A stretch of 64,000 bases of DNA, from NCBI RefSeq assembly GCF_000330705.1, contig NZ_ANAM01000003.1, forward strand, positions 1 through 64,000, written 5' to 3'. The DNA comes from Salinicoccus carnicancri Crm (GTDB lineage Bacteria; Bacillota; Bacilli; Staphylococcales; Salinicoccaceae). The notes beneath the pieces were generated by a model, which did no database searches, was not told where the DNA came from, and saw nothing but the letters and a program-made list of their open reading frames with translations. Both the position numbers and the translations under genes were made by a program. Shown here in pieces: positions 33,426 to 43,200 of this stretch. Numbering within the stretch: the stretch's first letter is position 1; every line of letters begins with the position of its first letter.

Positions 33426-33441
33426 GCGGGTTCTCCTCTTT
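33407..33441. terminator. Bidirectional terminator
   Basis: AGAGGAGAACCCG (33408-33419 region) pairs with CGGGTTCTCCTCT, followed by TTTTTCTC, with AAAAAG on the other side. It ends the glycosyltransferase gene and the convergent acetyltransferase operon. Confidence 0.85.
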
Positions 33442-33444
33442 TTC

Positions 33445-33867
33445 TCATAAACTGCGTTCCATATATACGTGCGGAATGCCCGCATCCTCGAATTCATCGG
33501 ATACTATTTCGTATCCCAGCTTTTCGTAGAAGTCGGCGGCATGGGTCTGTGCACCGAGCCGCGCCTTCTCATAACCGTAGTGGCGGGCGTGTTCATGGAC
33601 GAATTCCATGAGCCTGCGCCCAAGCTTCATGCCGCGGGCCTCCGGCAGGACGGCCATGCGTTCGACCTTGATGGTCTCCTTGGACAACGGGCGGTACCTG
33701 ACGGTGCCGAGCGGCGTGTCATCCCGCAAAAGTATATGCGTTGAGAAATCTTCATGTTCATCGATCTCGAGGTCAAGGGGTACATCCTGTTCCTCGACGA
33801 ATACGCGCTTGCGGATTGCCAGGCACTGTTCGTAAAGCTCTTTTGATTCTGCAACTGTGATTTCCAT
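33445..33867 (-). CDS. GNAT-family N-acetyltransferase
   Basis: This is a 140-residue acetyltransferase. The acetyl-CoA site appears in MAVLPEARGMKLGRRLMEFVHEHARHYG (the R/Q-x-x-G-x-G/A type loop), and AQTHAADFYEKLGYE is the usual C-terminal strand-helix. The N-terminus (LYEQCLAIRKRVFVEEQDVP) resembles the YjcF/ElaA type. Start ATG 33867 follows AGAGGTGACACA; the frame is open seven codons further. It is the last gene of a three-gene operon after an LCP protein and a DUF2538 protein. Substrate unknown. Confidence 0.85.
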   Translation of the reverse strand: MEITVAESKELYEQCLAIRKRVFVEEQDVPLDLEIDEHEDFSTHILLRDDTPLGTVRYRPLSKETIKVERMAVLPEARGMKLGRRLMEFVHEHARHYGYEKARLGAQTHAADFYEKLGYEIVSDEFEDAGIPHVYMERSL

Positions 33868-33877
33868 TGTGTCACCT

Positions 33878-34345
33878 CTACATTGCATTTTTGCGGCGGA
33901 TCGCCGTGAACTGCCAGAATGTCTTCAGCTGCGCGATGTTCCAGTAGTTGAGGCCAAGGGACAGGGCGGGCTGTGTGTTGAAGCGGATGTTGCTCGCTTC
34001 CGCCGCAGCAAGCGCAATGTACTGCATGTGGGGCTTCAGCTGCTTGAATGAGTCAGAGAGCCTGCCCTCTGAATTCTTCACCCAGTCCATCGGGAACGTC
34101 AGCTCGAAGATGTCGACATTTTTGTAGATCTCCGGAATGGCCAGGATATAGCATGCCCCGTCCACTTCGGGATTCACGAGCGACTCGCTGAAATACCCCT
34201 TGATGGAGAGGTACATCTCCTTGTGTTCATGGTTGAGATAGAAATACTCATCCTCGATCTTCGGACGGCCGCTGTTTTTAATCTGATCTTCAAGGTAGTC
34301 GAACATCTCGTTGATGTTCGTCTCCTTGTCATACGTCTTTCTCAT
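33878..34345 (-). CDS. DUF2538-family protein
   Basis: This is a 155-residue soluble protein resembling the staphylococcal DUF2538 family: MRKTYDKETNINEMFDYLEDQI, YFYLNHEHKE, NPEVDGACYILAIPEIYKNVDIFE and LNYWNIAQLKTFWQFTAI. No biochemical role is established. AGGAGC stands before ATG 34345. It is 12 bases downstream of the LCP gene and 10 bases upstream of the acetyltransferase, within one operon. Confidence 0.82.
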   Translation of the reverse strand: MRKTYDKETNINEMFDYLEDQIKNSGRPKIEDEYFYLNHEHKEMYLSIKGYFSESLVNPEVDGACYILAIPEIYKNVDIFELTFPMDWVKNSEGRLSDSFKQLKPHMQYIALAAAEASNIRFNTQPALSLGLNYWNIAQLKTFWQFTAIRRKNAM

Positions 34346-34357
34346 AGCAATCAGCTC

Positions 34358-35737
34358 CTAAACTCCGTTATAAGAACGACTTCCGCCTTCGAATCCGCCT
34401 GTACCCCCATTATACTCTTCTGTCGCCGGCTGTTCATCAAATTGAGCGCCCTGGCCGTCATCCTGGCCTGAGCCGTCATCGTAATATTCCTCGGAAGACT
34501 GTTCAGGCTGGGTTTCCCCGGCCGGTTCCCGAGGAACGTCCTCCCCGCCGGATTCCTCATTCTGTGGCTGCTCTTCGGGGCTGGTTTCGATATCCCCCTC
34601 TCCCTCTATGCTCTCTTCCGGATTGGATTCAGGGATGTCGAAGCCGTCACCGAACTGCGGCTCGTAGCCTTCCTGCATGAAGTACGGCGGCTGTTCCGGT
34701 TCGAATTCCTCGAGGTAATAGTCATCGAGGTACTGATACGGCGTGATGTAGTCCATCAGGCGGACGTTTATCATGTCGTATGGTTCCGGTTCCTCGAGGC
34801 CGAGTGTCTCCCGCAGTGTGCTTGAGATCGTATAGAGATGCTCCTCGTTCGCCCAGTAGAAGTAGGCGCCGTTGCCAGGGTTCCAGTAGTCGCTGCCGCG
34901 CAGCTGCGTGGAATTGAACTCCAGCTCGTTCGTCGAATAGTAGGCCGCAAGGCTCCGGATCGTCCCGGCTTCCATGTTGTGCTTCGTATTGTCCGCAACC
35001 ACCTTGATCAGGTCATCGAGCTTTGTCAGTGCACCGGTCGATTTTGCCTTGCTGAGTATCGATTCGACCATCTCGAGCTGTCTCTGTCCGCGCCCGAGGT
35101 CTGTATCCACACGGCGGCTCCGGACGACGGCCAGCGCCTCCTCGCCGTTCAGGGTCTGTTTGCCGGCGTCCAGCCTGGTACGGCCGTCATCGTTCAGGTT
35201 CGGCTCGTTCATGTCGAACGGTACATCGAACTCCACGCCGCCGAGCGAGTCAACCACATCGACGACCGCCGACATGTTCACCCTCACGTAGAAGTCGACC
35301 GGTACATTGAGCAGCGATTCCACCGCCGCCATCGAGTTGTCCGGCCCGCCTTCGCGGTGGGCGTGTGTAATCTTGTCGAAGTAATTCTGTTCGGGGAAGT
35401 AGGTGAGCGTATCCCTCGGGATGCCGGTCAGCTTCACTTCATCCGCTTCCTTGTCGAACGTCGCGAGCATCATGGTGTCGGTGCGGAAATCATCAGTATC
35501 CATGTTGTTCTTTTCACTGCGGGCATCATTCTCATCTACACCGAGGATGAGCACCGTGAAGCTGTCCATCGAAGGATCGATATCCTCCTCGCGCAGCTCG
35601 GAGCCTTCCCGGTCCGTCCCTTCGTACGAACTGTCTACACCGCTCTGGAAAGCGTTGAACAGGTTGAACAGGTAGACACCGATGACAACCAGGGCGATGA
35701 CCAGAAGGATGATCGCACCGTATAGAAATTTTTTCAT
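34358..35737 (-). CDS. LytR-CpsA-Psr (LCP) wall polymer ligase
   Basis: This is a 459-residue membrane-anchored LCP protein. A membrane helix lies at about 4-25; the outer catalytic domain has LILGVDEND, RTDTMMLATFD, GIPRDTLTY, AVVRSRRVDTDLGRGQRQ and the arginines that bind the polyprenyl-pyrophosphate donor. LCP enzymes attach teichoic acids or capsule to peptidoglycan, which fits the surrounding polymer genes. The last about 110 residues are a very acidic, Glu/Gln/Gly/Tyr-rich tail unusual in length. The ribosome site is weak (GTAGG, 12 bases away). A TATAAT on the minus strand near 35795 is a likely promoter. It heads an operon with the DUF2538 and GNAT genes. Confidence 0.92.
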   Translation of the reverse strand: MKKFLYGAIILLVIALVVIGVYLFNLFNAFQSGVDSSYEGTDREGSELREEDIDPSMDSFTVLILGVDENDARSEKNNMDTDDFRTDTMMLATFDKEADEVKLTGIPRDTLTYFPEQNYFDKITHAHREGGPDNSMAAVESLLNVPVDFYVRVNMSAVVDVVDSLGGVEFDVPFDMNEPNLNDDGRTRLDAGKQTLNGEEALAVVRSRRVDTDLGRGQRQLEMVESILSKAKSTGALTKLDDLIKVVADNTKHNMEAGTIRSLAAYYSTNELEFNSTQLRGSDYWNPGNGAYFYWANEEHLYTISSTLRETLGLEEPEPYDMINVRLMDYITPYQYLDDYYLEEFEPEQPPYFMQEGYEPQFGDGFDIPESNPEESIEGEGDIETSPEEQPQNEESGGEDVPREPAGETQPEQSSEEYYDDGSGQDDGQGAQFDEQPATEEYNGGTGGFEGGSRSYNGV

Positions 35738-35949
35738 AAATGAGTAACCTACTTTGATTGGATTTAGATGTAATGACTTTATACATAACTTTCATTATAA
35801 TATGAGATAAAGGTAAAATGAAATATTAATGGATGCCAATTACATTTATTTTTGAAAACTGTTGTCCATGATACCGAAAACTGCGGTGAATCACAAGGAA
35901 TTGTATGTTTACAGTTATGAATTTTTTATGAAAGCGATAGAGGTGCAGT

Positions 35950-37116
35950 ATGAAGCAGATAACGATGTTCGTCTGGAACAACTTTGTAAACGATGCGCGC
36001 GTGCTGAGGGAAGCCGCCGCGCTCACCGAAATGGGGTATACAGTCACAGTCATCGCCAAAAAGGAGATGGACGAACGGCAACTCCCGTCGGCCGAAACAA
36101 TCTCCCCCGGAGTAATCGTCAACCGGCCCCTGAAACTTGAACTGCCCGGGTTCATGCAGAGGAAGATGAAATCCGGTGTCCTGGACAAACACATCCCCAA
36201 CATGCTCACGATGCTGAAGATGATGGCGCTCGGCAGGCGCCAGGATGCGGACATCTACCATTCCCATGATCTGAACACACTGCTGCAGGGAATCGCCGGT
36301 GCGAAACTGAGGCTGGACCGGAAGCCGCTGATCTATGACTCCCACGAAGTGCAGACCAGCCGGACGCACTACAGCTTTGAGAAGATATACAGGATAGAGA
36401 AATTCCTGCTCAAGTTCGCCGACCACGTCATCGTCGAGAACGGCACACGGGCCGACTACCACAGGAGGCTGTACAAAAAGCGCCCGACACCGGTACACAA
36501 CTATTCGGAGTACTATGACATAGATGAAGTGGAAGCCTATCCGATCAGGCAGGAATTCGATATACCTGAAAGTGAGAAAATCGTCCTCTACCAGGGCGGC
36601 ATGCAGGAGGGCAGGGGACTTTTCAAACTGCTCGATGCCTTCAAGGATACAGAAGGCGCCAGACTCATCATGATCGGCGACGGCAAGGAAAGGCTAAACC
36701 TCATCAATTACCATAAGGAGATCGGGCTCGGGCACAAAGTCCATTTCATCCAGAGGGTTCCCTATAAAGAACTCAGGCGCTATACAAAAGCCGCCGACCT
36801 CGGCATCCAGTTCCTGGAGAACACGAACTTCAACCATTATTCCGCCTCCAGCAACAAACTGTTCGAGTACATCATGGCGCATGTACCCGTCATCGGATCC
36901 AGGCTGCCCGAGATAGAGGCCGTCATCGAAGGGGAGCAGGTCGGGCTCACGGTCGAGCCCGAGAGCACCGGGCAGCTGGAAGAAGCCATCCAGACGCTTG
37001 TGGACGACGACGCACTGCGACAAAAATTCCGCGAAAACGCAAAACAGGCAAAAGAGAAGTATAACTGGGATAATGAGAAGGAAGTGTTGAAGCGGGTGTA
37101 CAGGAAGTTCAGGTAA
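35950..37116 (+). CDS. GT4-family glycosyltransferase
   Basis: This is a 388-residue GT-B enzyme. KQITMFVWNNFVNDARVLREAAALTEMGYTV is the acceptor half; IYDSHEVQTSR, KIVLYQGGMQEGRGLFKLLDAF, MIGDGKERL and YSASSNKLFEYIMAHVPVIGS mark the donor half. The ribosome site AGAGGTG precedes ATG 35950. It is divergent from the LCP operon and followed 38 bases later by an ATP-grasp gene; GC content begins to fall after this gene. It probably adds a sugar during surface polymer synthesis. Confidence 0.88.
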   Translation: MKQITMFVWNNFVNDARVLREAAALTEMGYTVTVIAKKEMDERQLPSAETISPGVIVNRPLKLELPGFMQRKMKSGVLDKHIPNMLTMLKMMALGRRQDADIYHSHDLNTLLQGIAGAKLRLDRKPLIYDSHEVQTSRTHYSFEKIYRIEKFLLKFADHVIVENGTRADYHRRLYKKRPTPVHNYSEYYDIDEVEAYPIRQEFDIPESEKIVLYQGGMQEGRGLFKLLDAFKDTEGARLIMIGDGKERLNLINYHKEIGLGHKVHFIQRVPYKELRRYTKAADLGIQFLENTNFNHYSASSNKLFEYIMAHVPVIGSRLPEIEAVIEGEQVGLTVEPESTGQLEEAIQTLVDDDALRQKFRENAKQAKEKYNWDNEKEVLKRVYRKFR

Positions 37117-37154
37117 GACGTTTAGTAAAAGAGAGACAAAGGTGGAACGCTATA

Positions 37155-38336
37155 ATGAAAAGCAGTGATCTGGAGTATCTGTTCAACAATATTCCATATA
37201 CGGAAAGAAACATGTATCCGCAGGATATCGAAATTGAAAATGTAGCAATGTATAAGGATTATATGAAGAATAACGGATTTCATTATGAATATGAAAGACT
37301 GGGCACAGGATTCATGTCGGCGAACCTGTTGAGGCAGGACAATTCGAAGATTGCAGGAGTGAAGAATCCCTACTATCCGACCAATTCGAGACTGAGTTTC
37401 AGTATCGCAAGGAATAAGTTCGAGACAGAGAAGTATTTGAAGGCTGCCGGAGTGCCGACTACGAACTCAAAGAAATATACATTGGATCAGCTGGCAACAG
37501 CTAAAAGGGAAGCGGCTTCCTTCGCAGGCGATATTGTCATTAAACCGCTTAATCTCGCACTCAGCAAAGGTGTATATTCCAATGTGACTGCGGATACTTT
37601 TGAACATTATTGGAAGTTGTGTTCAAATATCATCAAAAAGAGTAAACGCAAAGGAAAACATATTCTTGTACAGGAATACATAGAAGGTTTCGAGGCCAGA
37701 GTGACTATACTCGAAGGCAAGGCCGTTTCAGTCATGACCAGGCTTCCCGGTAATGTCACCGGTGATGGACAGAGTACCATAGAAGAATTGATTGACGAGA
37801 AAAATGAACAGAAGAAACAGTGCGGATTCATGAGTAAATACCCGATCAAAAAAACCAAAGTGATTGAATCATTTTTAGAGAAGTCCGGGTACAGCTACGA
37901 TAGTGTACCGGCGAAAAATGAACATGTACTGCTGCTTTCAGTTTCCAACTTGGTAAACGGCGGGGAAATTGTGGATATTTCCGACCTGGTTTCTGAGGAA
38001 ATCAAAGAAACAGCATTGGATGCTTTGGCAGCGCTGCCAGGAATGAACTGCGGCGGGATTGATATCATGATCAAAGGGTTCGATGATACAACACCTAAAA
38101 TCATCGAAGTCAATGCGTTTCCCCTGTTATCGCTGACGAAGTATCCGACATACGGAAAGCCTTCAAAGGCCATTGAATATTTCATTGATGCGACAATAGT
38201 GCGTGATCAATATTTGAACAACACCGATAATGGCTATGAAATTGTGAATAAAGAGGAGATCCTATCGAACTATTTCAATTTTTTTGAACGAAAACAAAGA
38301 TTGGCAGTAAATCAGTTCATGGAAAACCGCAAATAA
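37155..38336 (+). CDS. ATP-grasp ligase, first copy
   Basis: This is a 393-residue ATP-grasp fold protein. Visible parts are SFSIARNKFETEKYLKAAGVPTTNSKKY (lid region), DIVIKPLNLALSKGVYSNV (ATP lysine strand), LVQEYIEGFEARVTILEGKAVSVMTRLPGNVTGDG and GMNCGGIDIMIKG...PKIIEVNAFPLLS (metal-binding Asp/Glu/Asn). It recalls the C-terminal part of cyanophycin synthetase and GshAB, enzymes that join amino acids by amide bonds. A relative lies at 46711-47871. Beside it is an asparagine-synthetase-like gene, so together they may attach an amino acid to the polymer or a precursor. AAAGGTGG precedes ATG 37155. The substrate is unknown. Confidence 0.78.
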   Translation: MKSSDLEYLFNNIPYTERNMYPQDIEIENVAMYKDYMKNNGFHYEYERLGTGFMSANLLRQDNSKIAGVKNPYYPTNSRLSFSIARNKFETEKYLKAAGVPTTNSKKYTLDQLATAKREAASFAGDIVIKPLNLALSKGVYSNVTADTFEHYWKLCSNIIKKSKRKGKHILVQEYIEGFEARVTILEGKAVSVMTRLPGNVTGDGQSTIEELIDEKNEQKKQCGFMSKYPIKKTKVIESFLEKSGYSYDSVPAKNEHVLLLSVSNLVNGGEIVDISDLVSEEIKETALDALAALPGMNCGGIDIMIKGFDDTTPKIIEVNAFPLLSLTKYPTYGKPSKAIEYFIDATIVRDQYLNNTDNGYEIVNKEEILSNYFNFFERKQRLAVNQFMENRK

Positions 38337-38362
38337 CGACTTCAAGGAGATGTACTGACATT

Positions 38363-40180
38363 ATGATTTTCAAATCCAACAATTACAGGAAAGGGTACTT
38401 ACTAGTCCCTGATGATCTTCAAGTGCAAAGTGTTGAAAATGCTGCGCAAATGGAAATAGGAGAATATCAGTTTTACTTTTCCAACGAATTAACAGTTCAT
38501 ACAAAGTCTGTTGATTCCGGTACTGCGATATTGGCAGGATATGCTTTTGATATCAGGAACCCGAATCTTGCCGAACATGAAATTTTGAACAATATACTGA
38601 CGTCAGTTGATGTGGTGGAGGAATTAGAGTACATAAATGGCCGGTATTTCGTTGTTATTCATAATACGGAGGGGACACAACTGTATTCAGATGCATCACA
38701 GTTGAGGCCACTTGTGTACCATGCAGCGTCAAAAGTGCTTGCCTCTCATGATGCAATGGTCCGGGACCTTCTGTCGGACCATGGGATTCATTTGGACAGA
38801 AGATCGAAGTTCAATCATAATGAGCTGGACTTTACAAGATTCCATGATGTTTTCAAATTCAATCCCAGTCTCTCGTTAGAGTTGAGCACTTTTGAATTTG
38901 AAAGGATATATCCAAGAACCGAATTAAAAGAAAGAACTCCAGGATACACATTCAGTGAAATGAAAGACTATCTGGACAACAGTATAAAATGGCTTAAGCA
39001 AAACCAGCAATATAAATTCTTAAGTATGACCGGTGGTGTGGATTCCCGGGTGTCAGCTGCGCTGACCAGGGAACTGAGCGATGACATCGAATATATGACA
39101 TATACAAGGTCTCAAAGGAAGCTTAAAACCGAACTGGCAAAATTGATATATTCAAATGATGATAAAATTACTGGTCAGATGCAGAAGAATCTGGCTTGGA
39201 ATCATACCATCTTCAATCTGGACGAATTTGAACCGGATGAACGTTTCATCGAAGAAAATGAAAAAGCACTCTATTCCAATCATTCCTATAAATTAGCCAA
39301 CTATTACAGAAACCACAGGAAATTTGATGATGCACTTCATATCAAATCGACTGTGTTCGGTATGGGGAAGGCGGATTTCCCGGAAGATCTGGATAACAAA
39401 AGTGACGACTTAAAATTTTATGAGAAATGTATCCATGGGCTTTCTGTAGCATTCAAAAAGCTTTATAAACTTGATGAGGAAGCACCAAAGTATTTTGAAA
39501 GGAACCTGGTTACTGAGGGAGTAACCCTCAACCGCCACTATTTCGACCTGTTCCACCTGGAATCCAGGATGGGAAACTGGCACAGTGCACTGACATTGGA
39601 GACTGATCCGGAGACTGAGGAATTCATATTCACGAATTCGAGAAAAATGATCGATCTTATACAACAGCCATCCCTCAGGGAAAGGAAAGAGTTCATACTC
39701 TATAAGCTGATCATTGATAATTACTGGCCGCTGCTTCTCCATTTCGGCATAAACAAATACCATGACATCGGCCTGGAATTCCTTAAAGATATCAAAGACA
39801 GTATAGAAGTGAGAAAAAATATTTTTGTAGAATACAATCCAAGCGAAGCTGTTGTTGAAAGGCAGAAGGGGAAGTTTTATCTGCAGCCGTCTGATGAAAA
39901 GGCGTTTGCATCAAAAAACTACGAGTTCATCATCTCAAATGACAGTGAGCAGGGTAGGCTCGGATTGAAAAGCACCTATTCTAATGAAAATGGCCGGGGA
40001 AGGATTAAAGTGGTCATACGAGGACATGGATTTTACAAGGAGTATGATGTCCTGGATATGAATAAGGAAATTCTGCTGGATATTTCAGAAAGCCCTTTAC
40101 TGATCAATATCACTTACGATAAGGATTATAAAAATACTTCCTGGCAATCCGCCGCAGGGTTATATTGTACTTTCAAGTAA
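38363..40180 (+). CDS. Asparagine-synthetase-like protein without glutaminase Cys
   Basis: This is a 605-residue protein with the layout of class B asparagine synthetases. An N-terminal Ntn-hydrolase-like domain (FAFDIRNP-type strands, INGRYFVVIHNTEGTQLYSD) is followed by a PP-loop ATP domain with SMTGGVDSR at 221-229. The protein begins MIFKSN, without the Cys2 needed for glutaminase activity, so it probably uses another amine or ammonia source. Relatives of this kind form amide bonds in natural-product and capsule pathways. A C-terminal 100-residue beta domain (from about 500) is extra. It lies 26 bases after the ATP-grasp gene; the ribosome site AGGAG is 13 bases from ATG 38363, longer than usual. 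Confidence 0.75.
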   Translation: MIFKSNNYRKGYLLVPDDLQVQSVENAAQMEIGEYQFYFSNELTVHTKSVDSGTAILAGYAFDIRNPNLAEHEILNNILTSVDVVEELEYINGRYFVVIHNTEGTQLYSDASQLRPLVYHAASKVLASHDAMVRDLLSDHGIHLDRRSKFNHNELDFTRFHDVFKFNPSLSLELSTFEFERIYPRTELKERTPGYTFSEMKDYLDNSIKWLKQNQQYKFLSMTGGVDSRVSAALTRELSDDIEYMTYTRSQRKLKTELAKLIYSNDDKITGQMQKNLAWNHTIFNLDEFEPDERFIEENEKALYSNHSYKLANYYRNHRKFDDALHIKSTVFGMGKADFPEDLDNKSDDLKFYEKCIHGLSVAFKKLYKLDEEAPKYFERNLVTEGVTLNRHYFDLFHLESRMGNWHSALTLETDPETEEFIFTNSRKMIDLIQQPSLRERKEFILYKLIIDNYWPLLLHFGINKYHDIGLEFLKDIKDSIEVRKNIFVEYNPSEAVVERQKGKFYLQPSDEKAFASKNYEFIISNDSEQGRLGLKSTYSNENGRGRIKVVIRGHGFYKEYDVLDMNKEILLDISESPLLINITYDKDYKNTSWQSAAGLYCTFK

Positions 40181-40182
40181 AG

Positions 40183-40223
40183 AGCCATGGGGCGTATCAA
40201 AATGATACGCCCCATGGCTTTTC
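40183..40223. terminator. Strong bidirectional terminator
   Basis: Perfect 17-bp arms (AGCCATGGGGCGTATCA, 40183-40199, and its complement 40203-40219) enclose three bases, followed by TTTTC. It separates the ligase genes from the convergent glucosaminidase gene. Confidence 0.9.
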
Positions 40224-40227
40224 AATC

Positions 40228-43200
40228 TTAGAAAATGTGTTTTGTGTAGTATTGTCCGCGTATGCCGAGCTGCCTGTAGTAGTTTCTTAAGTTCTGTGCA
40301 GTAGCATATGCCCAGTTCACATCAGTGGCATATTGGTAAGTGCCCGGGTTTACCGGATTCCATCTCATGGAATAGAGAGTGGTCTGGCCTCTGTTGAAGT
40401 AACTTTGGGAGATGAATCGTGCCCCGCCGACTATTGCCTTAGCAGGTGTATCCCAGCCCATCTGCTGAGCATATCGTGCCCCTGCCAGTACAGCATTGTG
40501 ATCATATGCGGCAATCCCGTACATATTGTAATATTTCTTGCCGCTTGAGGAGATGTTGCCATTGGAATCAAGTCTGACACCCTGGGCAAGTGTACTTGTG
40601 CCATTTCCAGTTTCATGCAAAGCATGGGAAATCAGGTAGACTTCGTTGATGCCATGTGTTTTTGAGGCATTCAGGAATGCACTGCCCTGTTGATTCAGAG
40701 TGCCTTTTCCATTTAGCAATTTACTGTTGATGGTTGAGCTCGCAATGTTCTGTGAACGATCAAGGTCAAGGAAAGTGTACATCCAGGTTTCTGAAGTTTG
40801 GTGGGATGTATCAAGGAAGTTTGCAACTTCACTTCTTGTCGCATTTCTCCAGCCACCGCCGGAAACCCATGCCTGGGGTTTGGATCTTAAGTTCATTTGA
40901 GTGTTCAGGACCTGGTTGAATGACTGATTATATTTTACTGTTTTGACGGAAGGGGATGGCGCAACCGGTGTGTATTCCTTCAGTCTGTTATCCTGGATCC
41001 ATCCATAATCATTCCCGATCTTACCGTAATGGAAAGTCAGGAGCCCCAATTTTAATGATTTCTGTGCCTGGAATACCTGATTGCCGTATTTGCTCAGTTG
41101 TGAAACTCTTTGATATGACGTTCCCCATGGGTTAGTCAAAAGATAGTCGTTCTTTCTTGCGACAGTATATTTTTTGGTGTGATTGGTTGGATTCGTCAGT
41201 CTGTATAGAGTAAGGTCTTTTTCCTTAATCCATCCCTGCATGGCACCACCAAGATTTGAATGGACACGGTAGAATGTTGTTCCGTTGTATGTCGCCTTTT
41301 GGGTGATGTACAGTGTCTGATCTTCTATGACACCCATTTTTTTACTTGTTTTGCTGGTTACAGGACTGTAAATTCCGGAGTTATTCCCATCATCCACTCT
41401 AGCAGCAAACCTTGCAGATGTTACTACAGGAGTAGCATCTTTGATCCTTGTTTCTTCCAACCATCCATAGTCATTGCCAATTTTACCGTAATAGTAGGTC
41501 AGGACCCCAAGGTCCAGTTCTTTTTCAGCCTTGAATAGTGAGTTTCCGTAGGCGGACAGTTTTTTGACCGTCTGGGTTGAAGAGCCCCATGGATTTGTCA
41601 GCAGATATTCATTTTTACGGGCGATTGAATACTCTTTCCTGTGTGTTTTCGGTTCTCCGAGACTCCACAGATCCAGATCTTCCTTCTGAATCCAACCCTG
41701 CATTGCACCATCATAGTTCTGGTGGACGCGATAGAATATTGTGCCGTTATAGTCTGCTTTTTGTGTAATATACAAAGTTTTGTCCTTCAGGAAGTTGAGG
41801 CTGTGCGATTCTCTGCTGGTGACAGGGCTGTAGAGCCCGGAATTTTTGTTTGTATTAAGTTTCGCTGCATAGTTTTCCCTGGTAACTTTTGGTGAGGAAG
41901 CAGCTTTCAGCCTGGAATCAGCCAGCCAGCCGTAATCATCACCGATTTTACCGTAGTAGAAAGTCAGGGCCCCGAGGTTCAGAGTATCTTCTGCCCTGAA
42001 GAGTCTCGTATCATATTTATCAAGGCGTTTGACCATCTGTTCATCAGTTCCCCATGGATTAGTCAATAGGTATTCGTTGTCTCTGCTCACAGCATAGTCC
42101 TTGGTATGCTTTCTGGAATCCGAAAGATGGAACAATCTGAGGTCTTTCTCTTTAACCCATCCCTGCATTGCTCCTTCGTAGTTTTTATGGACGCGATAAT
42201 AAGTGGTTCCATCGTGAACTGCTTTTTGAGTGATATAGACAGTCTTGCCATCCATGAAGTCCAGACTGACTCCTTCAGAGCTTGTAACTGGACTATAAAG
42301 GCCTGAATGCTTGCCGTCTGTAAATCTGGCAGCATACTGAGCTTTGGTTACAACGGGCTTATTGTTCTTTGCTTTAGTATCAAAAGAATACATTTTGATT
42401 GACTTGTCACTGCTCAATCTGAGTGTCTGTATTTCATGGATACCCGCGTCTTTCGTTTCTTTCTCTTTTTCATTCTCTGCAGTGTCATCTTCGGAAGCAT
42501 TTGTTTCCGTGTCAGTTTTCTGTTCGTCATTCTCTGCAGAATCATCTTCATCATCGGATATTTCTGTCGATGGATCATCTGAATTTTCTTCCCCTGTGAC
42601 CGTTGTTTCATTTGCCGCGGATTCTTCCTCAGTATCCTTGTTTACAGGGGCATCGGCTGTATTGACCTTTTGGTCATGATCCTGTTCTTTTTCAGAAACA
42701 GTTTCTTCATTATCTTTTGTTACAGGCGCTTTGGTTTCAGAACTGTCCGGAGTGTCCCGGCTTTCGTTTTCATTACCGAGGGATTCTTCTGATGGATCAT
42801 CTGAATTTTCTTCCCCTGTGACTGTTGTTTCATTTGCCGCGGATTCTTCCTCAGTATCCTTGTTTACAGGGGCATCAGTTGTATTGACCTTTTGGTGATG
42901 ATCCTGTTCTTTTTCAGAAACAGTTTCTTCAGTGTCTTCTGCCGACGATTCTTTGGATCCAGGTCCGTCTGATATTCCCTGTCCTGCTTCTTCAGATGAA
43001 TCAAGAGCTTCGGTGTTTTCCTCTACTGCCTCAACAGTGTTATCTGAATCACTGTTATTCCCCGGCGGTGCTGAAGTTTCCTCTGTTGGATTATTCTGCT
43101 GTGATGTTTTGGATGGAAGTTCATCAAACTGCTGGTTTTCGGCACTTTCAACACTCTCATCTTCGCTTCCTGTTTCAGAAACTTGTGGCTGCTGTGCAGA

